Assembly (NCBI GenBank): GCA_030762935.1
Contig: CM060895.1
Coordinates: 77,332,001-77,396,000, forward strand
DNA: 64,000 nucleotides
Direction: 5' to 3'
Source of the DNA: Hymenopus coronatus
Lineage: Eukaryota > Arthropoda > Insecta > Mantodea > Hymenopodidae
Below the pieces are notes generated by a model, which saw only the letters and a program-made list of their open reading frames with translations, did not search any database and was not told the origin of the DNA. Below, in pieces: positions 46,509 to 57,059 of this stretch (positions are counted from its first letter, which is position 1; the number at the start of each line of letters is the position of its first letter). A program made the translations under genes and the position numbers.

Positions 46509-47248
46509 TTGGGTTTCTTAGAAAAACGTCCATATGCCTCTGTGAACACGATAACTGAAAAAACGAGAAGTCGGTAGAATACCAAACTTGGTATTTAAGT
46601 TTATTATCTTCTAAAAATGTGACATGAAGAGTTTGAGGAGTATTTTCCCACCCCAAACTACTCTTTAAACATGGAAAACACTTTCGAAATTTTTGATTTT
46701 CTCAAACATGAATCAAACGATTTTAATTAAAATACAATTTATAAAAGATATTTAGCTCAAAAATAAAATGTATATTCTGCATGTTTTGGAAGAGTCTCTG
46801 AAGAGGTCTTCATTGTGGAAGAATTTTTCTGAATCTTCCACTGGTACACCATAAGAGATAGACAAGAACGTACTGCACAAAAAATGTTGATCTCGTTAAA
46901 ACATACAATTTATGACATATAATTTTTTTTCGTGAAGATCATTTTTGAGATATTCCTCGTTATTAGTTTCGACTTAAAAATACCTGAAACTTGTCTCATA
47001 TGGCAATTTATAAACTCTAGGGCAAGCAAAGAAACGGATTTCAAACACATTGCAACCAGCTTTTAAAGCATTTGACTTTTGCTTTAGCCCAGTATGCTCC
47101 CTTATTTCCCTTATACTTTTAAGAAATAAAATAATCAGAAACATTTTACTAATGTTTATCTCAATGAACTAGATAGAAGACTAAGAGTTGTAACACTAAT
47201 TTCTTACAGAGATGTAAAGGAAGTCACGTGAATGACACATAAGATTTT
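46509..47248 (+). mobile_element. Element A, lacking 5' ~100 bp
   Basis: 'ttagaaaaacgtccatatgc', 'cgagaagtcggtagaatacc', 'aacttggtatttaagttta' and all later blocks to 'gatgtaaaggaagtcacgtg', 'acacataagatttta'. Confidence 0.85.
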
Positions 47249-47314
47249 ATAGTAGATACGTTTTCATATATCGCTTATCTTGGTTATACAAGCTTATACA
47301 AAAGTCTTTCTGAA

Positions 47315-47975
47315 TCAAGAGGAAATACTATTCCCAGAAATTTAAAAATATATACTTTATTTTTCTTGTAAACACTTATGATATTTTAACAGTCATCAAT
47401 CTTAGGGGCTATTTTTTTTTTAGAAAACAATAGTATACGGAGAAAGCTATATGTAAAAACTGTTTAGGAGTGAAACAAATTTTCTGAAATCTTCGCCTCA
47501 CATATTTTGAGGGTAACTAACTCCATGGTATGACAGTCCACAAGGGATCTTGGCCTACCGCCCGGCCGCTGCATCCCCCATCTCGACCCAAAGGCTTCAT
47601 AAATGGGGTGGAGTACTGGAGGGTGAGAAATGATCAGCGCATGTCCCTGCAGCCAGTTAATGCGGTCTTCTCGATCTGAAGTCGCTACTTCTAATTCAAG
47701 TGGCTCCTCAATTAGCCTCAAAGGACCTTACGAGGCTGAGTGCACCCCGGATGAAGTCTCCCAGCTGGGGAAAATTCTCCACGCCGGTATCGAAACCCTG
47801 GTCTCCCGCTTGGCACACGTTTTGAAAGCACTGAACTTGAATACCTAGTTTGGGATTTAACTACTTTTGTATCTTTATTTGTTTCGATGAACATACACGA
47901 CCTATTTTTGAACATAATATTACTTGTTTTTGTATCTAGTTTTTGGATGGAATACATAATTCCGCTATTTGCGAT
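47315..47975 (-). mobile_element. Element A, split by SINE-B
   Basis: 47315-47516 carries 'ctattcccagaaatttaaaa' to 'tgaaatcttcgcctcac'. 47823-47975 resumes with 'gcactgaacttgaatacc', 'gtttgggatttaac' and 'tttttggatggaatacataa'. The interruption is exactly the SINE-B below. Confidence 0.7.
47517..47822 (-). mobile_element. SINE-B inserted in element A
   Basis: Minus strand: 5'-truncated tRNA head ('tgtgccaagcgggagaccag', B-box relic 'ggtttcgatacc'), then 'gtggagaattttccccag', 'cactcagcctcgtaagg', 'attgaggagccact', ending 'gggcggtaggccaagatccc' and 'ttgtggactgtcataccatg'. Body as in the 62.2-kb copy. Candidate short target duplication around 'ttttga' on both sides. Confidence 0.8.
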
Positions 47976-48162
47976 AGATAATCATTGGACATGGTTAAAT
48001 TTTAAATATTTGAAAATTTAGTAATTATATCGGAAATGTTTAACGTCAAAACAACTATTAATTAAATATAAATGGTATACTTTAGCAAATTCAACATTTG
48101 ATGAGAGAAGGTGTGCAGCTAGAATTAATATTTTAGTCGAGTTTCGAGTTTCTCATTCCTGC

Positions 48163-48165
<3 letters not shown>

Positions 48166-48209
<44 letters not shown>
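48166..48209. repeat. (CT)n microsatellite
   Basis: About 44 bp of uninterrupted CT, next to a decayed element A copy. Confidence 0.97.
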
Positions 48210-48214
<5 letters not shown>

Positions 48215-48518
48215 TACCAGCTATATAAAAAATATGCAGAATGATGAGCTCTTCATAGATTTTGGCAGAATGTTAGATATTTTCATAGCAAAATATATTT
48301 ATGGAGACATTAAATGTCTTAAACACAGACTATTTTATTCAAATAGTTCATTTAATTTTTTAAAAATATCAAGTATAGCCAAACTTTATAAAAGAAATAG
48401 CTAAGGTGATTGATTAGCATATTTTCCTGAAAAACTTTTGCCACATTCTTGGAAAATGCTCAACTTCAACACAAGCTTGGTATTTAACCGAATGTTCGTA
48501 TTCGAGTTATTTTTGGTC
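48210..48518 (-). mobile_element. Element A, decayed
   Basis: 'aatttaccagctata', 'gatgagctcttcatag', 'gcatattttcctgaaaaac', 'cttggaaaatgctcaac', 'agcttggtatttaaccg' are recognisable in A minus-strand order. Confidence 0.5.
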
Positions 48519-48694
48519 AGAGCCTTAAGAGCCTGAAGAAGGGGGAGATAAGCACGCCACGTATCTGATGCAGTGGCTATCACAAAGTGCTGACACATAT
48601 AACCGATCTGAGCACGAACAGTCTGTTTCCTACGTTTGCCTTTATTCTGTCTAGAAACTCATACCGATATTGTATAAATTGTAGAGTTTAAAGA

Positions 48695-48782
48695 CATTTT
48701 ATCTTTTTTCTACAGCACGTATGTACAATGTACCTGCATAGCAGACAGAGAAAGTGTTGTAAATCCCCAAGCATTCGAACAA
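48695..48782 (+). mobile_element. Element A, 5' terminal fragment
   Basis: 'tttctacagcacgtatgtac', palindrome remnant, 'agacagagaaagtgttgtaa', 'ccccaagcattcgaac'. The rest is missing. Confidence 0.6.
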
Positions 48783-48850
48783 CATCAAAAAGATGCTGGA
48801 ACATTTTATTTTTGGTGCATCAGCAGGTATTTTAAGAACATCTTTATGTA

Positions 48851-49189
48851 TTCAAAATCTTCTCGGGCTTCTAGCCAGGTAAAAACTTGGCTTGACACCA
48901 ACGTTTCGAAGAAGTGCATCTTCCTCGTCTTCAGGGTGAACTGATGGTTTGAGCTTGCACAGACTGGTATTTATAAGAGCTGGGATGAAGCTAACATCTG
49001 ATTGGTTCGCGTGATATTATGGCTTGGTATTTAAGAAAATACCAGTCTCTGCAAGCTCAAACCATCAGTTCACCCTGAAGACGAGGAAGATGCACTTCTT
49101 CGAAACGTTGGTGTCAAGCCAAGTTTTTACCTGGCTAGAAGCCCAAGAAGATTTTGAATTAACACGTCGCCAGGAAAGCTTCAGTTCTT
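48851..49189 (+). mobile_element. Penelope-like foldback with 11-bp target duplication
   Basis: An almost perfect inverted repeat. Arm 48851-48970 is the complement of arm 49041-49160, with about 70 bp between. Each arm carries 'caccctgaagacgagg' and 'cgaaacgttggtgtc'. The right side continues to 'acacgtcgccaggaaagc'. From memory, the CTGAAGA-stem-GAAACGTTGGT arrangement and the CGTCG..GAAAGC tail are features of Penelope-like element termini in arthropods, where they are linked to hammerhead ribozymes. An exact 11-bp direct repeat (atctttatgta) lies at 48840-48850 and 49190-49200, marking the insertion. No coding sequence is left. Confidence 0.65.
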
Positions 49190-49279
49190 ATCTTTATGTA
49201 TCTTAATTCGAAATTAGATAGTCTAAATATTGACCTTTTCTATGCAGTTTTACTAGACCTAGTTTTAGTTACACTCAAC

Positions 49280-49360
49280 AATTAGTAGCACTAGTAGTAA
49301 CACTAGTACTAATAGTATTAATGTTAATAGTAGTACTGGTGTTAGTATTAGTATTGTTCA
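49280..49360. repeat. AGTA/TTA-rich low-complexity tract
   Basis: Irregular 'agtagtaacactagtactaa'-type repeats. Confidence 0.7.
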
Positions 49361-49439
49361 GTAGTCTCAAAACTTGTTTTTCATATAGTCTCAATAAAGA
49401 AATGCTGGATGAAATGTAAATACTTCCTCCAGTATTTGA

Positions 49440-50190
49440 GAAAACGATAACCGGATGTGTTAAATTCATATGACTTTCGCTAAATCTCTACAATAAAGTA
49501 TTGTTTAAAAGCTTATTGTTCTATATGCTTCATACCAATAAAGATAAACATTAGCAGAAATGTACTTGCTTCCTTGTAAGTAGTAGGGAAATATGGCAGA
49601 ACTCTGCCTAAACGATAGTCAAAACTTTTAAAAGATAGTTGCTATGTGATTAAATCCATTTCTTTGCATGACCAGGAGCTGAAAAGTTCCAGTATGAGAC
49701 AAATTTAAGTATTTTAAAATTTGCAACCCAATAAGAAATATCTCCGAAATGGTTAATTCCACAAAAAGCATATATCATAAATTATGGTTTAATGATATCT
49801 ATATTTTTGTTCAGTAAATTCTTGTCTGTTACGGTTTACCAGTTAAGCAAAATTTATTCACAATGAAGACCTCTTTGTTTGCCATGTAAATATCGTCAAT
49901 ATACGATCTTTTAATTAAAACTGTTTGAATATTTTTGAGGAAATCAAAATGTTTGTGTCTAATCCTTGCAAGATACTAATCTTAAGTACCAAATTTTGTA
50001 TTTTGTTGACTTTTCGTTTTTTGAGTTTGTGTGTTCAACTGACAGCCGGGGACATGTTACAGGACCTTTTGGAGACAAGTGATTCTAAAACGCGTACTTC
50101 CGGTGAAATACAGAAATCAAAGTTTTAGATGGAGTGCAACACCTTCTTTATCTAAGTAGCATATACTATGCAGAGAAAGTAAAAAAGTTG
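49440..50190 (-). mobile_element. Element A, full-length, eroded
   Basis: 'tatgactttcgctaaatctc' at the 3' end (49472), the usual body with a ~60-bp loss, and 'actatgcagagaaagtaaaa' at the 5' end (50167-50186). Confidence 0.85.
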
Positions 50191-50244
50191 ATTAGCTGTT
50201 TAACCAAAACTTAATGTGTAAAATCATAAGAAAGTTTAAAAATC

Positions 50245-51088
50245 CCAAAAACATCTGGTGTGTTAAACTCGCATGAATTTCTTTAGCTACTCTACAAACA
50301 AACGTCTTCCAAAAGATAATTCTTCTTTCAGCACCACGCTAATCGAGATAAACATTAGCAGAATTTTGTTACTTAGTTCCTTATAAGTAGAATGAAACTA
50401 ACGGAATGCACTAGGCAAATCGCTTGTTTGCTTGGCCAGTAGTAGAACAAAAGAAAAACGGACACTCTCTCTGAGAAAAGTGCAAGTACTTCACAACTGA
50501 AACTAATAACAAGGAATACCTCGAAAATGGCAAACTTCACGAAAAACATGTATAAGACATAGGTTGTGGATTTTAACAAGACTTACATTTTTGCTAGCAA
50601 GTTTTTGTGTATCCTTTACGGTTTACTAGTTATGCCAAATTAAGCAAAATTCATCCAGAATAACCAGGTCTTTAGAAGCTATTCCCAGAAGATTCAAGAT
50701 ATACATTTTATTTGTGATAGAAATGGCTGCAATATGTGGTGTCCTAATCAAAATCATTAGAGCCATTATTAAGAAAAACTTAATTTTCAAAAACTTTTCC
50801 ATGTAAAGGGTAGATAGGGGTGGGGGTATTTTCTTGAAAATCTTCGTGTCACATCCTTGAAAGATACCAAACTTAAATAAAAAGTTTGATATTTAAGAGT
50901 CTTTTTGTTTTTGAGCTATGCTGGCCACAGAACCATACACACGGACCCGTTTTTGTTTTTTTTTTTTTGCTTTCAGGGAGTCCTAAAACATGTATTTCCG
51001 GTGAAATCTCGACATCAAATTTTTAGGTGAAATACAACACTTCTCTATCCCTATGTATATTGTACATATGGAGCTAGAGAAAATAAAG
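50245..51088 (-). mobile_element. Element A, full-length copy
   Basis: 3' end 'catctggtgtgttaaactcg' with 'catgaatttctttagctact', complete body, 5' end 'tatattgtacatatggagct' and 'agagaaaataaag'. A T15 run lies in the CA-tract region (50951-50969). Confidence 0.88.
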
Positions 51089-51783
51089 AGCCTCTGATAA
51101 GTATAAAGTAAATGTGGAAGAAGCTGCAATGCTACTGTATATCCTCTATCATCACGTTCAGTAATATCCGAGTTAAGCACTTGCAAGGCATGCATGGCAG
51201 CGTAAAAAATAGCAGTGTCGTCACGTGATGGAGGAGAGTCACGGTTTCCTCACGAATCCCATCAACTCACATCCTGTCGTGTTTCACGCTAACTTTTCCT
51301 TCTAGTGACTGAATGAATGACTGACAGCTGCTACTGGTCAATAATATTCCTTTACACGCATCGGAAGCTTGTTGTTTCCTTTCTCCAATTTCTGAATAAT
51401 ACCATTGTACTTTTGACGTGTCAGATATGGGGCGAGATTACTGGGAGGGGGTAACTAGAAGCAAAATTCGCGGAATTGCTCAAGCTAATTCTGGAAACTT
51501 AGTTCTTTGTCTACTTCATGTTTATCATAAATAATATAACGAGAGCTCAGACTCCAAAAGAAATGTTTAGAAAAAAGTTGTAGGTAAGTTGTATTTAATA
51601 AGACTATTTCTTGAACAAAATGACAACGTTTAAACGTATTTGGACATCAAGAATAATATTCCCAAAGTCCCATTTGTCTTGACGTTCATGTGCATCGAAA
51701 TCACTGAACTTGATGTCCATATCTTAAAGCATAGCCTTATTGATTACAGAATTAGTTGAACTGGTTCCACACATTCTCTCTGT
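51089..51783. other. No gene seen
   Basis: Unique sequence. No motif recognised. Confidence 0.45.
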
Positions 51784-51880
51784 TGAAATGAAATGGCCTT
51801 TTATTTATGGACGTTCTTTAACTGCTGTGGTTCTCAGCGTCCCATTCTATACTGGGCGTGAGGCTTCTCTATCAGGCGTC
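51784..51880 (-). mobile_element. SINE-J, 3' end only, inverted
   Basis: 'atgaaatggccttttattta', 'cgttctttaactgctgtggt', 'tctcagcgtcccattctata', 'ctgggcgtgaggc' and 'ctctatcaggc'. This is the complement of the end of the copy at 51881-52131, with a ~20-bp gap near 51861. Confidence 0.7.
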
Positions 51881-52131
51881 GCCCTCCGTGGTGTAATGGT
51901 TAATGGAGGACGATGGATTTTTTCGGGTGTAAAAATCCTTAGCATGGCTTCCTTCGAAAGGGAAGTAAAGCTGTGGGTCCCGTTCCGTAGATTTGCAGCA
52001 CGTAAAAGAACCTCGAGCCTGATAAGAGAGGCCTCTGAGCAAAATTAAGCGATCTTTCACGCCCAATATAGAATGGGACGCTGAGAACCAAAGCAGTTAA
52101 AGAGCGTCCATAAATAAAAGGCCATTTCATT
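51881..52131 (+). mobile_element. SINE-J lacking its B box
   Basis: 'tccgtggtgtaatggttaa' (A box) is joined directly to 'tggaggacgatggatttttt', skipping the anticodon and B-box region. The body 'taaaaatccttagcatggct', 'cacgtaaaagaacctcgag' and the 3' end 'aaaaggccatttcat' are present. Without a B box, Pol III transcription would not be expected. Confidence 0.7.
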
Positions 52132-52270
52132 TCTTTCTCTATCAGGCTTGAAGTTCTTTTACGTGCAGTAAATCTACGACGCGGGACCCACGGCTTTCGA
52201 AGGAAGCCATGCTAAGGATTTCTATGCCCGAAAAAATCCATCGTCTTCCGCCGGGTTTGAACCCGCGACC
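52132..52270 (-). mobile_element. SINE-J, third copy, B box intact
   Basis: Minus strand: 'ggtcgcgggttcaaacccgg' (B box), 'cggaagacgatggatttttt', 'agaaatccttagcatggctt', 'gcacgtaaaagaacttcaag', 'cctgatagag'. Lies tail-to-tail with the preceding copy. Confidence 0.75.
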
Positions 52271-52298
52271 TTTTTTTTTTTTTTTTTTTTTTTTTTTT
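52271..52298. repeat. T28 homopolymer
   Basis: Uninterrupted T run at the edge of SINE-J. Possibly an inserted poly-A tail. Confidence 0.95.
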
Positions 52299-52384
52299 CA
52301 AAAACAGTTCCGGAGTCTGATCGGGACTCCGGCGCTGTATACCCTACTTTTATTTACCTAATTTGTTTTCTTTGATTACTGTAT

Positions 52385-52510
52385 GATTACTGAATTTCTG
52401 TTTTACTTTTTACACACACATACACAAGCATATAACACCCATGCCCAAGGCGGGATTCGAACCCACGATCCCCTGCGCTGCGAAACACCAAAGCGAGACG
52501 CTTTGAGTTT
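52385..52510 (-). mobile_element. SINE-K, copy 2
   Basis: Minus strand: 'aaagcgtctcgctttggtgt', 'gatcgtgggttcgaatcccg' (B box), 'ccttgggcatgggtgttata', GT-rich tail. The plus strand translates to GGIRTHDP, a sequence known as a spurious peptide from such SINEs in protein databases. Confidence 0.7.
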
Positions 52511-52589
52511 TCAATTAATATGTCTATTTCAACGATCGACCTTTCCCCAAAACTTCCGCCATTATGTACGGAGATATCACTGCCCACTG

Positions 52590-52590
52590 A

Positions 52591-52630
<40 letters not shown>

Positions 52631-52631
52631 G
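52590..52631. repeat. (TTA)n microsatellite
   Basis: About 14 TTA units. Confidence 0.97.
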
Positions 52632-52947
52632 TTAGACGAACATTAGGTCAGAGAGAAAACAATTGCACGTGGGTGTGATAAAAATGCGATTAAAATGCGG
52701 AGATTATGAGTTCCGATTTACGCGCCAATGTCCTGGATTGGCCACTTCCTACGATAGCGTGTCATGAACGAAATAGTCATGATAAAATTTGCATAAATAT
52801 TTGAATCACATATTTGCTTGTAGATAACGCGAATAAAGTAATGCACTAGCTGAAACGGTAGTCAAATCTTTTGAGAGATTTTCACAATGTGAATTCCTTG
52901 AAATTCTCTTTGCTAGACTAGGAATCAAGAGAACAAAACAAAAAAAA

Positions 52948-52948
<1 letters not shown>

Positions 52949-52995
<47 letters not shown>
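52949..52995. repeat. A47 homopolymer
   Basis: A run of about 47, preceded by AC-interrupted A tracts. Confidence 0.95.
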
Positions 52996-52997
<2 letters not shown>

Positions 52998-53354
52998 AAA
53001 CACATACCACTTGCGAAGTTGAAATTTTAAACTAATAACTAACGATATTTTGGAATTTATTAACTCAAAAAAAATGTGTAATTTTTTTAATAAGATTTAC
53101 AGATGTAGTAGCCTTTTGATTTTCTCTTTAAAATTTACCACTCATAATAAAGTCATACAAAATGAAGGAAGTTTTGTAGCCATTCCCAGAAAATTCAAGA
53201 TATGCAATTAATTTGTCATGAAAATGTCATACATATGGTATGTTTGTTATACAAATTAGTTAGATCCATTTTTAAGAAAATCTTCAAAATGTTTCTGTGT
53301 GAGGGTTAGTTTGGGTTGGGGGAATTTTCTTTACAATTCAATTCAACCATTATA

Positions 53355-53540
53355 GTGACAATGGAATGGCCGAGATTAGGCAATTTCAACCAATCACAGT
53401 CATCTGAGCGGGGTGATGTTGTAGAAGTATCTTGTCGCACCTGACGTTCGTTTGTTAAACTTCATGTCTTAGTTATTGGTAACAAGGTGACAATATAGGC
53501 AGTCAAATTTCACTTTTAATAACTGTCAGTTCCTCAGTTG
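53355..53540 (+). repeat. Repeat F, copy 2
   Basis: 'aatggccgagattaggcaat', 'tcaaccaatcacagtcatct', 'gacgttcgtttgtt', 'gttattggtaacaaggtg', 'taataactgtcagttcctc'. Inserted in element A. The remaining 53541-53984 is AT-rich and may belong to the same insertion. Confidence 0.5.
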
Positions 53541-54905
53541 TACTTTCAGTTAAATCAGTTACAATGTTTATTTAATTATCCAGTGCACGATGTATCTACT
53601 TCAAAAAGGAGTGAAAATATAATCACTTGTATATCATGAGATGACTGCAATAATCTCAAATAAAATAACGTTTGTTTCCATTTAATGTGTTACTCATTAA
53701 AAACCGAAATAAAATAATTGTTCCCTATTTTTATTCTTACTATTGATATTCGTACATTGGGGGTACACACGGTGGGCTATATTACAATTCAGAAGGCAAC
53801 AAAGAAAGAAAAAAAAAACATTCAGTAAATAAACATGGTCGAATGCGTCATTTACCATTTGAGAACTAATGTTAGTATTGCAACCATAATCTGATAAAAT
53901 CTCCCTTCCTATATATTGCAAAGTATTAAAGGCCTATTTCGCTGAATTGTGTTATCAATTACAACTCGTGTTTTCATATCTTAAGGGGAGGGGAGGTCCC
54001 AAAGTATATTACCGGTTAAGTCTGATATCAAATTTGAACTACTCGTATTGGCTGGAAAATACATAGTGAAGAAGTAAAAAAATTCATTTTCCACTAATCC
54101 TTCTTAATCTTAGCATATTCTTATTTCTTAACTCTGAATCAAAAAAAAAAAAGAAAAAAAAAACCTTTGCACAAATAATTTAATTGCTTATTTTCGCCGA
54201 CTTTTATCACTTTCTGTCGCCCGTATGTACAATTCACATAGTAGATAGGGAAGGTATTATATTCCACCCAAAAACTTTATGTCCTGATTTCACAGTAAAT
54301 ACATGATTTGAGACCTAAATAAAAAGACATTTTAAACATGTCTGTGTGCGTATGTGTGTGCGTGTGCGCGCGCGTCTGAAGGCAGCATAGATCAAAAAGG
54401 AAAAGTCAGTTAAATATCAAACTCTGTATTTAAGTTCTGTATCTTCCAAGAGTGCGACACGAAGATTTTAAAGAAAATCCACTCACTCCCAACTACTCTT
54501 TACATGCAACATTTTTCGAAAATTTCTATTCTAAACATCTATAACCGTTTTTATTAAAATGACATATGTTTAAGATATTTTATGTCAAAACGAAATGTAC
54601 ATCTTGAATTTTTTAGAAATAGCCTCTTCAATATGTACGACCTTGTATAAATGGTCAACAGTTAGGTACACAAAAAATGTAGATCCAGTTTAAACACACA
54701 ATTTATGTCGTATATATGTTTTGTTGAGTTAACCGTTTATGAAATGTTCCATGTTCTAGGTTTCTATTTAAAGTTACTTGAACTTTTCTCAAACGGGAAG
54801 ACATCCTTCTTTTCGAATTTTTGTTTAACTCCAAGCAAACAAAGATAATGAAATTTCAATTGTTTCACTATCTCTTTAGCCTAATAAATGTCCTTAATTC
54901 TGCTG

Positions 54906-55184
54906 ATGGATAGTCAGAGTCAGACTGAAAAATTCAATGCCATAGTCGGAATTTGAACCATGGACCTCCCGATCTCTAGCCGGTTGGTCTACCACCGAGC
55001 TACCATGGCAACATGCCGGCATAGCATTGAATTTCTCAACTGACTCGTATGTTTTCCCATTACACCACAAGGTGATCGGAAATTCGTTTTGAGATTACAA
55101 CCCTAATAGTGACTTACAATGCAAGTACTTTAGACCCAGGATTCATAGTATGGCCAAATGTTATGGTCAATTTGCATGGAATTG
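54906..55184 (-). mobile_element. Element E, copy 6, most complete
   Basis: Minus strand: 'caattccatgcaaattgacc', 'catactatgaatcctgg', 'gcattgtaagtcactatt', 'ccggcatgttgccatggtag', the tRNA-like module at 54939-55009, tail 'gcattgaatttttcagtctg'. The module sits in the middle of the element rather than at its 5' end. Confidence 0.8.
54939..55009 (-). other. tRNA-like module inside element E
   Basis: 71 nt. A 7-bp acceptor stem (gccatgg with ctatggc, one G-T pair) is intact. The D-stem side pairs gctc with gacc, now damaged. Position 33-36 would read T-AGA. The anticodon stem and T stem (ccatgg, ttcaaat, tccga) do not pair well. A tRNA-derived promoter module, not a working tRNA. Confidence 0.6.
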
Positions 55185-55316
55185 TTTTTTGCAACAAGCC
55201 GTATGTAGGATAGGAGTTGGGTCGGTAGAGTCAGACTAAAAAATTCAATGCCATAGCCGGGATTTGAACCACAGATCTCCCGATCTCTAGCCGATTGCTC
55301 TGACACTGACTCGTAA
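55181..55316 (-). mobile_element. Element E, copy 7, tail plus half module
   Basis: Minus strand: 'gagcaatcggctagagatcg', 'ggagatctgtggttcaaatc', 'ggcattgaattttttagtct', 'cgacccaactcctatcctac', 'acggcttgttgcaaaaaac'. The A-box half is lost at the flip point. Confidence 0.75.
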
Positions 55317-55578
55317 GCATTGTAAGTCGCCATTGGGGTTGTCATCTCAAAATGAATGAGATCACCTTGTGGTTTACAGGGAAAACATACGAGTCAGTTG
55401 AGAAATTCAATACTATGCCGGCATGCTGCCATGGTAGCTCATTGGCAGAGCAACCATTTAGAGATCGGGAGATCCATGGTTCAAATCCCGGCTATGACAT
55501 TGAATTTTTCAGTGTGACTCTACCTACCCAACTCCTGTCCTACACATGGTTAGAGTGAAAAAACAATTCCTTACAATT
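55317..55578 (+). mobile_element. Element E, copy 8
   Basis: 'gcattgtaagtcgccattgg', 'gagatcaccttgtggtttac', 'gaaaacatacgagtcagttg', tRNA-like module 55428-55498, 'cattgaatttttcagtgtga', 'ctacccaactcctgtcctac'. Inverted relative to copy 7 with no spacer. Confidence 0.8.
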
Positions 55579-55690
55579 CCCTTGATCAGCAAGATGTAGC
55601 GAAAATAACATTTTGTAAGAAAAGTTCGTTTGCGGAACAGCTAGAGAAAGTTATGTGAATGGAACACACGAGATTTTTTCTCAATTGTAC

Positions 55691-57059
55691 ATCGTACAGA
55701 AAGAAAAAGCAGTCAAAAAGTCACAATGAATAAAGGAGTTCATGGGTTAGTATATATCATGCTTGACCTCGTGTGATGATTTCTGACTTAACTCCCTTTT
55801 ACCGAAATGTATCATGAGCACCAAGTAGAGTTGTGTTTTCCCAAAAGTATATGGACGTGAGTGCACGCTTGTTCAAACCGCTTGCCCATTAGGAGTTCTC
55901 CCGCTAAGTACCTCCCAATCCTTATTTCATCGGCCCCCACACTCAGTAGCCATAATGGAATTCACTCAGCCCAGCAAATGCCTGTATTTCTGAGTATAAT
56001 TGATATCTTGGTGCTAAGTTGTTACAGTAATGTGAAGCACCTATCTCATATGCCTCGTGTCCACAAGCATTTAATAGGAGCACATTATTACATTCTAAAA
56101 AGAAGTTAAAAGCCATACTTATAGAAAATGGTAAATATTGACATGTTACAAATTGCATTTTAAAACGCTTTTGAAACTCAAGTATGGAATGTTACTACGC
56201 ATTAAAAAAACAAAAAAGCTATTTCATTTCAATAATCTATAGACATTTAGCTAATTTGGTGTTTTTCTGAAGAAAATTAGTCGAAGGTTTCGCCTAAAAT
56301 AGAAAAGCTGTGGATAGTTTTACTTTCTCCAATACTTATATGCGGTGTCGGACAGATGCTGCGGATGCTTTTTTCAAAGTAAAGAGTACCATCTATGAAT
56401 ATAGAGAGTTGCTTGCGCCCATTTTAGGTAACTCCAAGAATGGGACGGTCTTCGAAACTGGAACAGTTTAGAACTTCCGCACCTCTGTGGCCTGTGCCCC
56501 CGTAGCCTATGTGATTCTATATTTCATTGGAGGATGTTAGCCACAATAAATCTGTGTATGTCGCAGTTAAGTTCACTAATAATCTAGAGCTAGAGTCCAA
56601 GCCCCGTTCGTTTGTGGGACGTGGGGCAGATGATTAAGCGGGGGGAGCTATTGACGTATGCTTTGACATATGCTTAGCAGAATTGCTACACATTACACCA
56701 AGTAGTGATGGTCTATCACTTCTAAGCATTCAGCTGTGAGAGTCCCAAGTGATAGTGTGTAAAATATTTAAAATGATGTAGTATACAGCAAACTTGGAGA
56801 TGTAAACACATTCGATGTAGTTTGACATTTAGTCGCACAATTTTTATGCATTTATTAAATTCTTGATAAGTCACTGGTTACCCGAGCATTGTCTTCCCCA
56901 TCATCTCTAATATAATACTTGCTTAACGTTCCTTCCAATCACAGAGATCTTAAATTTTAGCAGTATATTGTTTGAGTGAGTAGCGGACTTTGAGATCCTG
57001 GAATGCGTAAAGATGCAGCGCACAAGTACACTCTAGATTCTTCCAAAAACTTCAGTTTC
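55691..57059. other. No gene seen
   Basis: Unique sequence. 56330-56660 is less AT-rich. 'gaacttccgcacctctgtgg' near 56472 recurs at 38.14 kb. Confidence 0.4.

Larger units (their letters stand above)
52840..54080 (-). mobile_element. Element A, split by poly-A and repeat F
   Basis: Parts: 52840-52935 ('gcactagctgaaacggtagt'), 53030-53335 ('cattcccagaaaattcaaga', 'ttagtttgggttgggggaat') and 53985-54080 ('ggggaggtcccaaagtatat', 'gtctgatatcaaatttgaac'). The intervening DNA is a poly-A run and the 53.34-53.98 kb insertion. Confidence 0.7.
54195..55690 (+). mobile_element. Element A, interrupted by E copies
   Basis: 54195-54905 begins 'atcactttctgtcgcccgta' and runs to 'tagcctaataaatgtcctta' and 'attctgctgatg'. 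55580-55690 resumes with 'gatcagcaagatgtagcg' and ends 'cagctagagaaagttatgtg', 'aatggaacacacgagatttt'. The two parts join perfectly on the A consensus. Confidence 0.85.
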
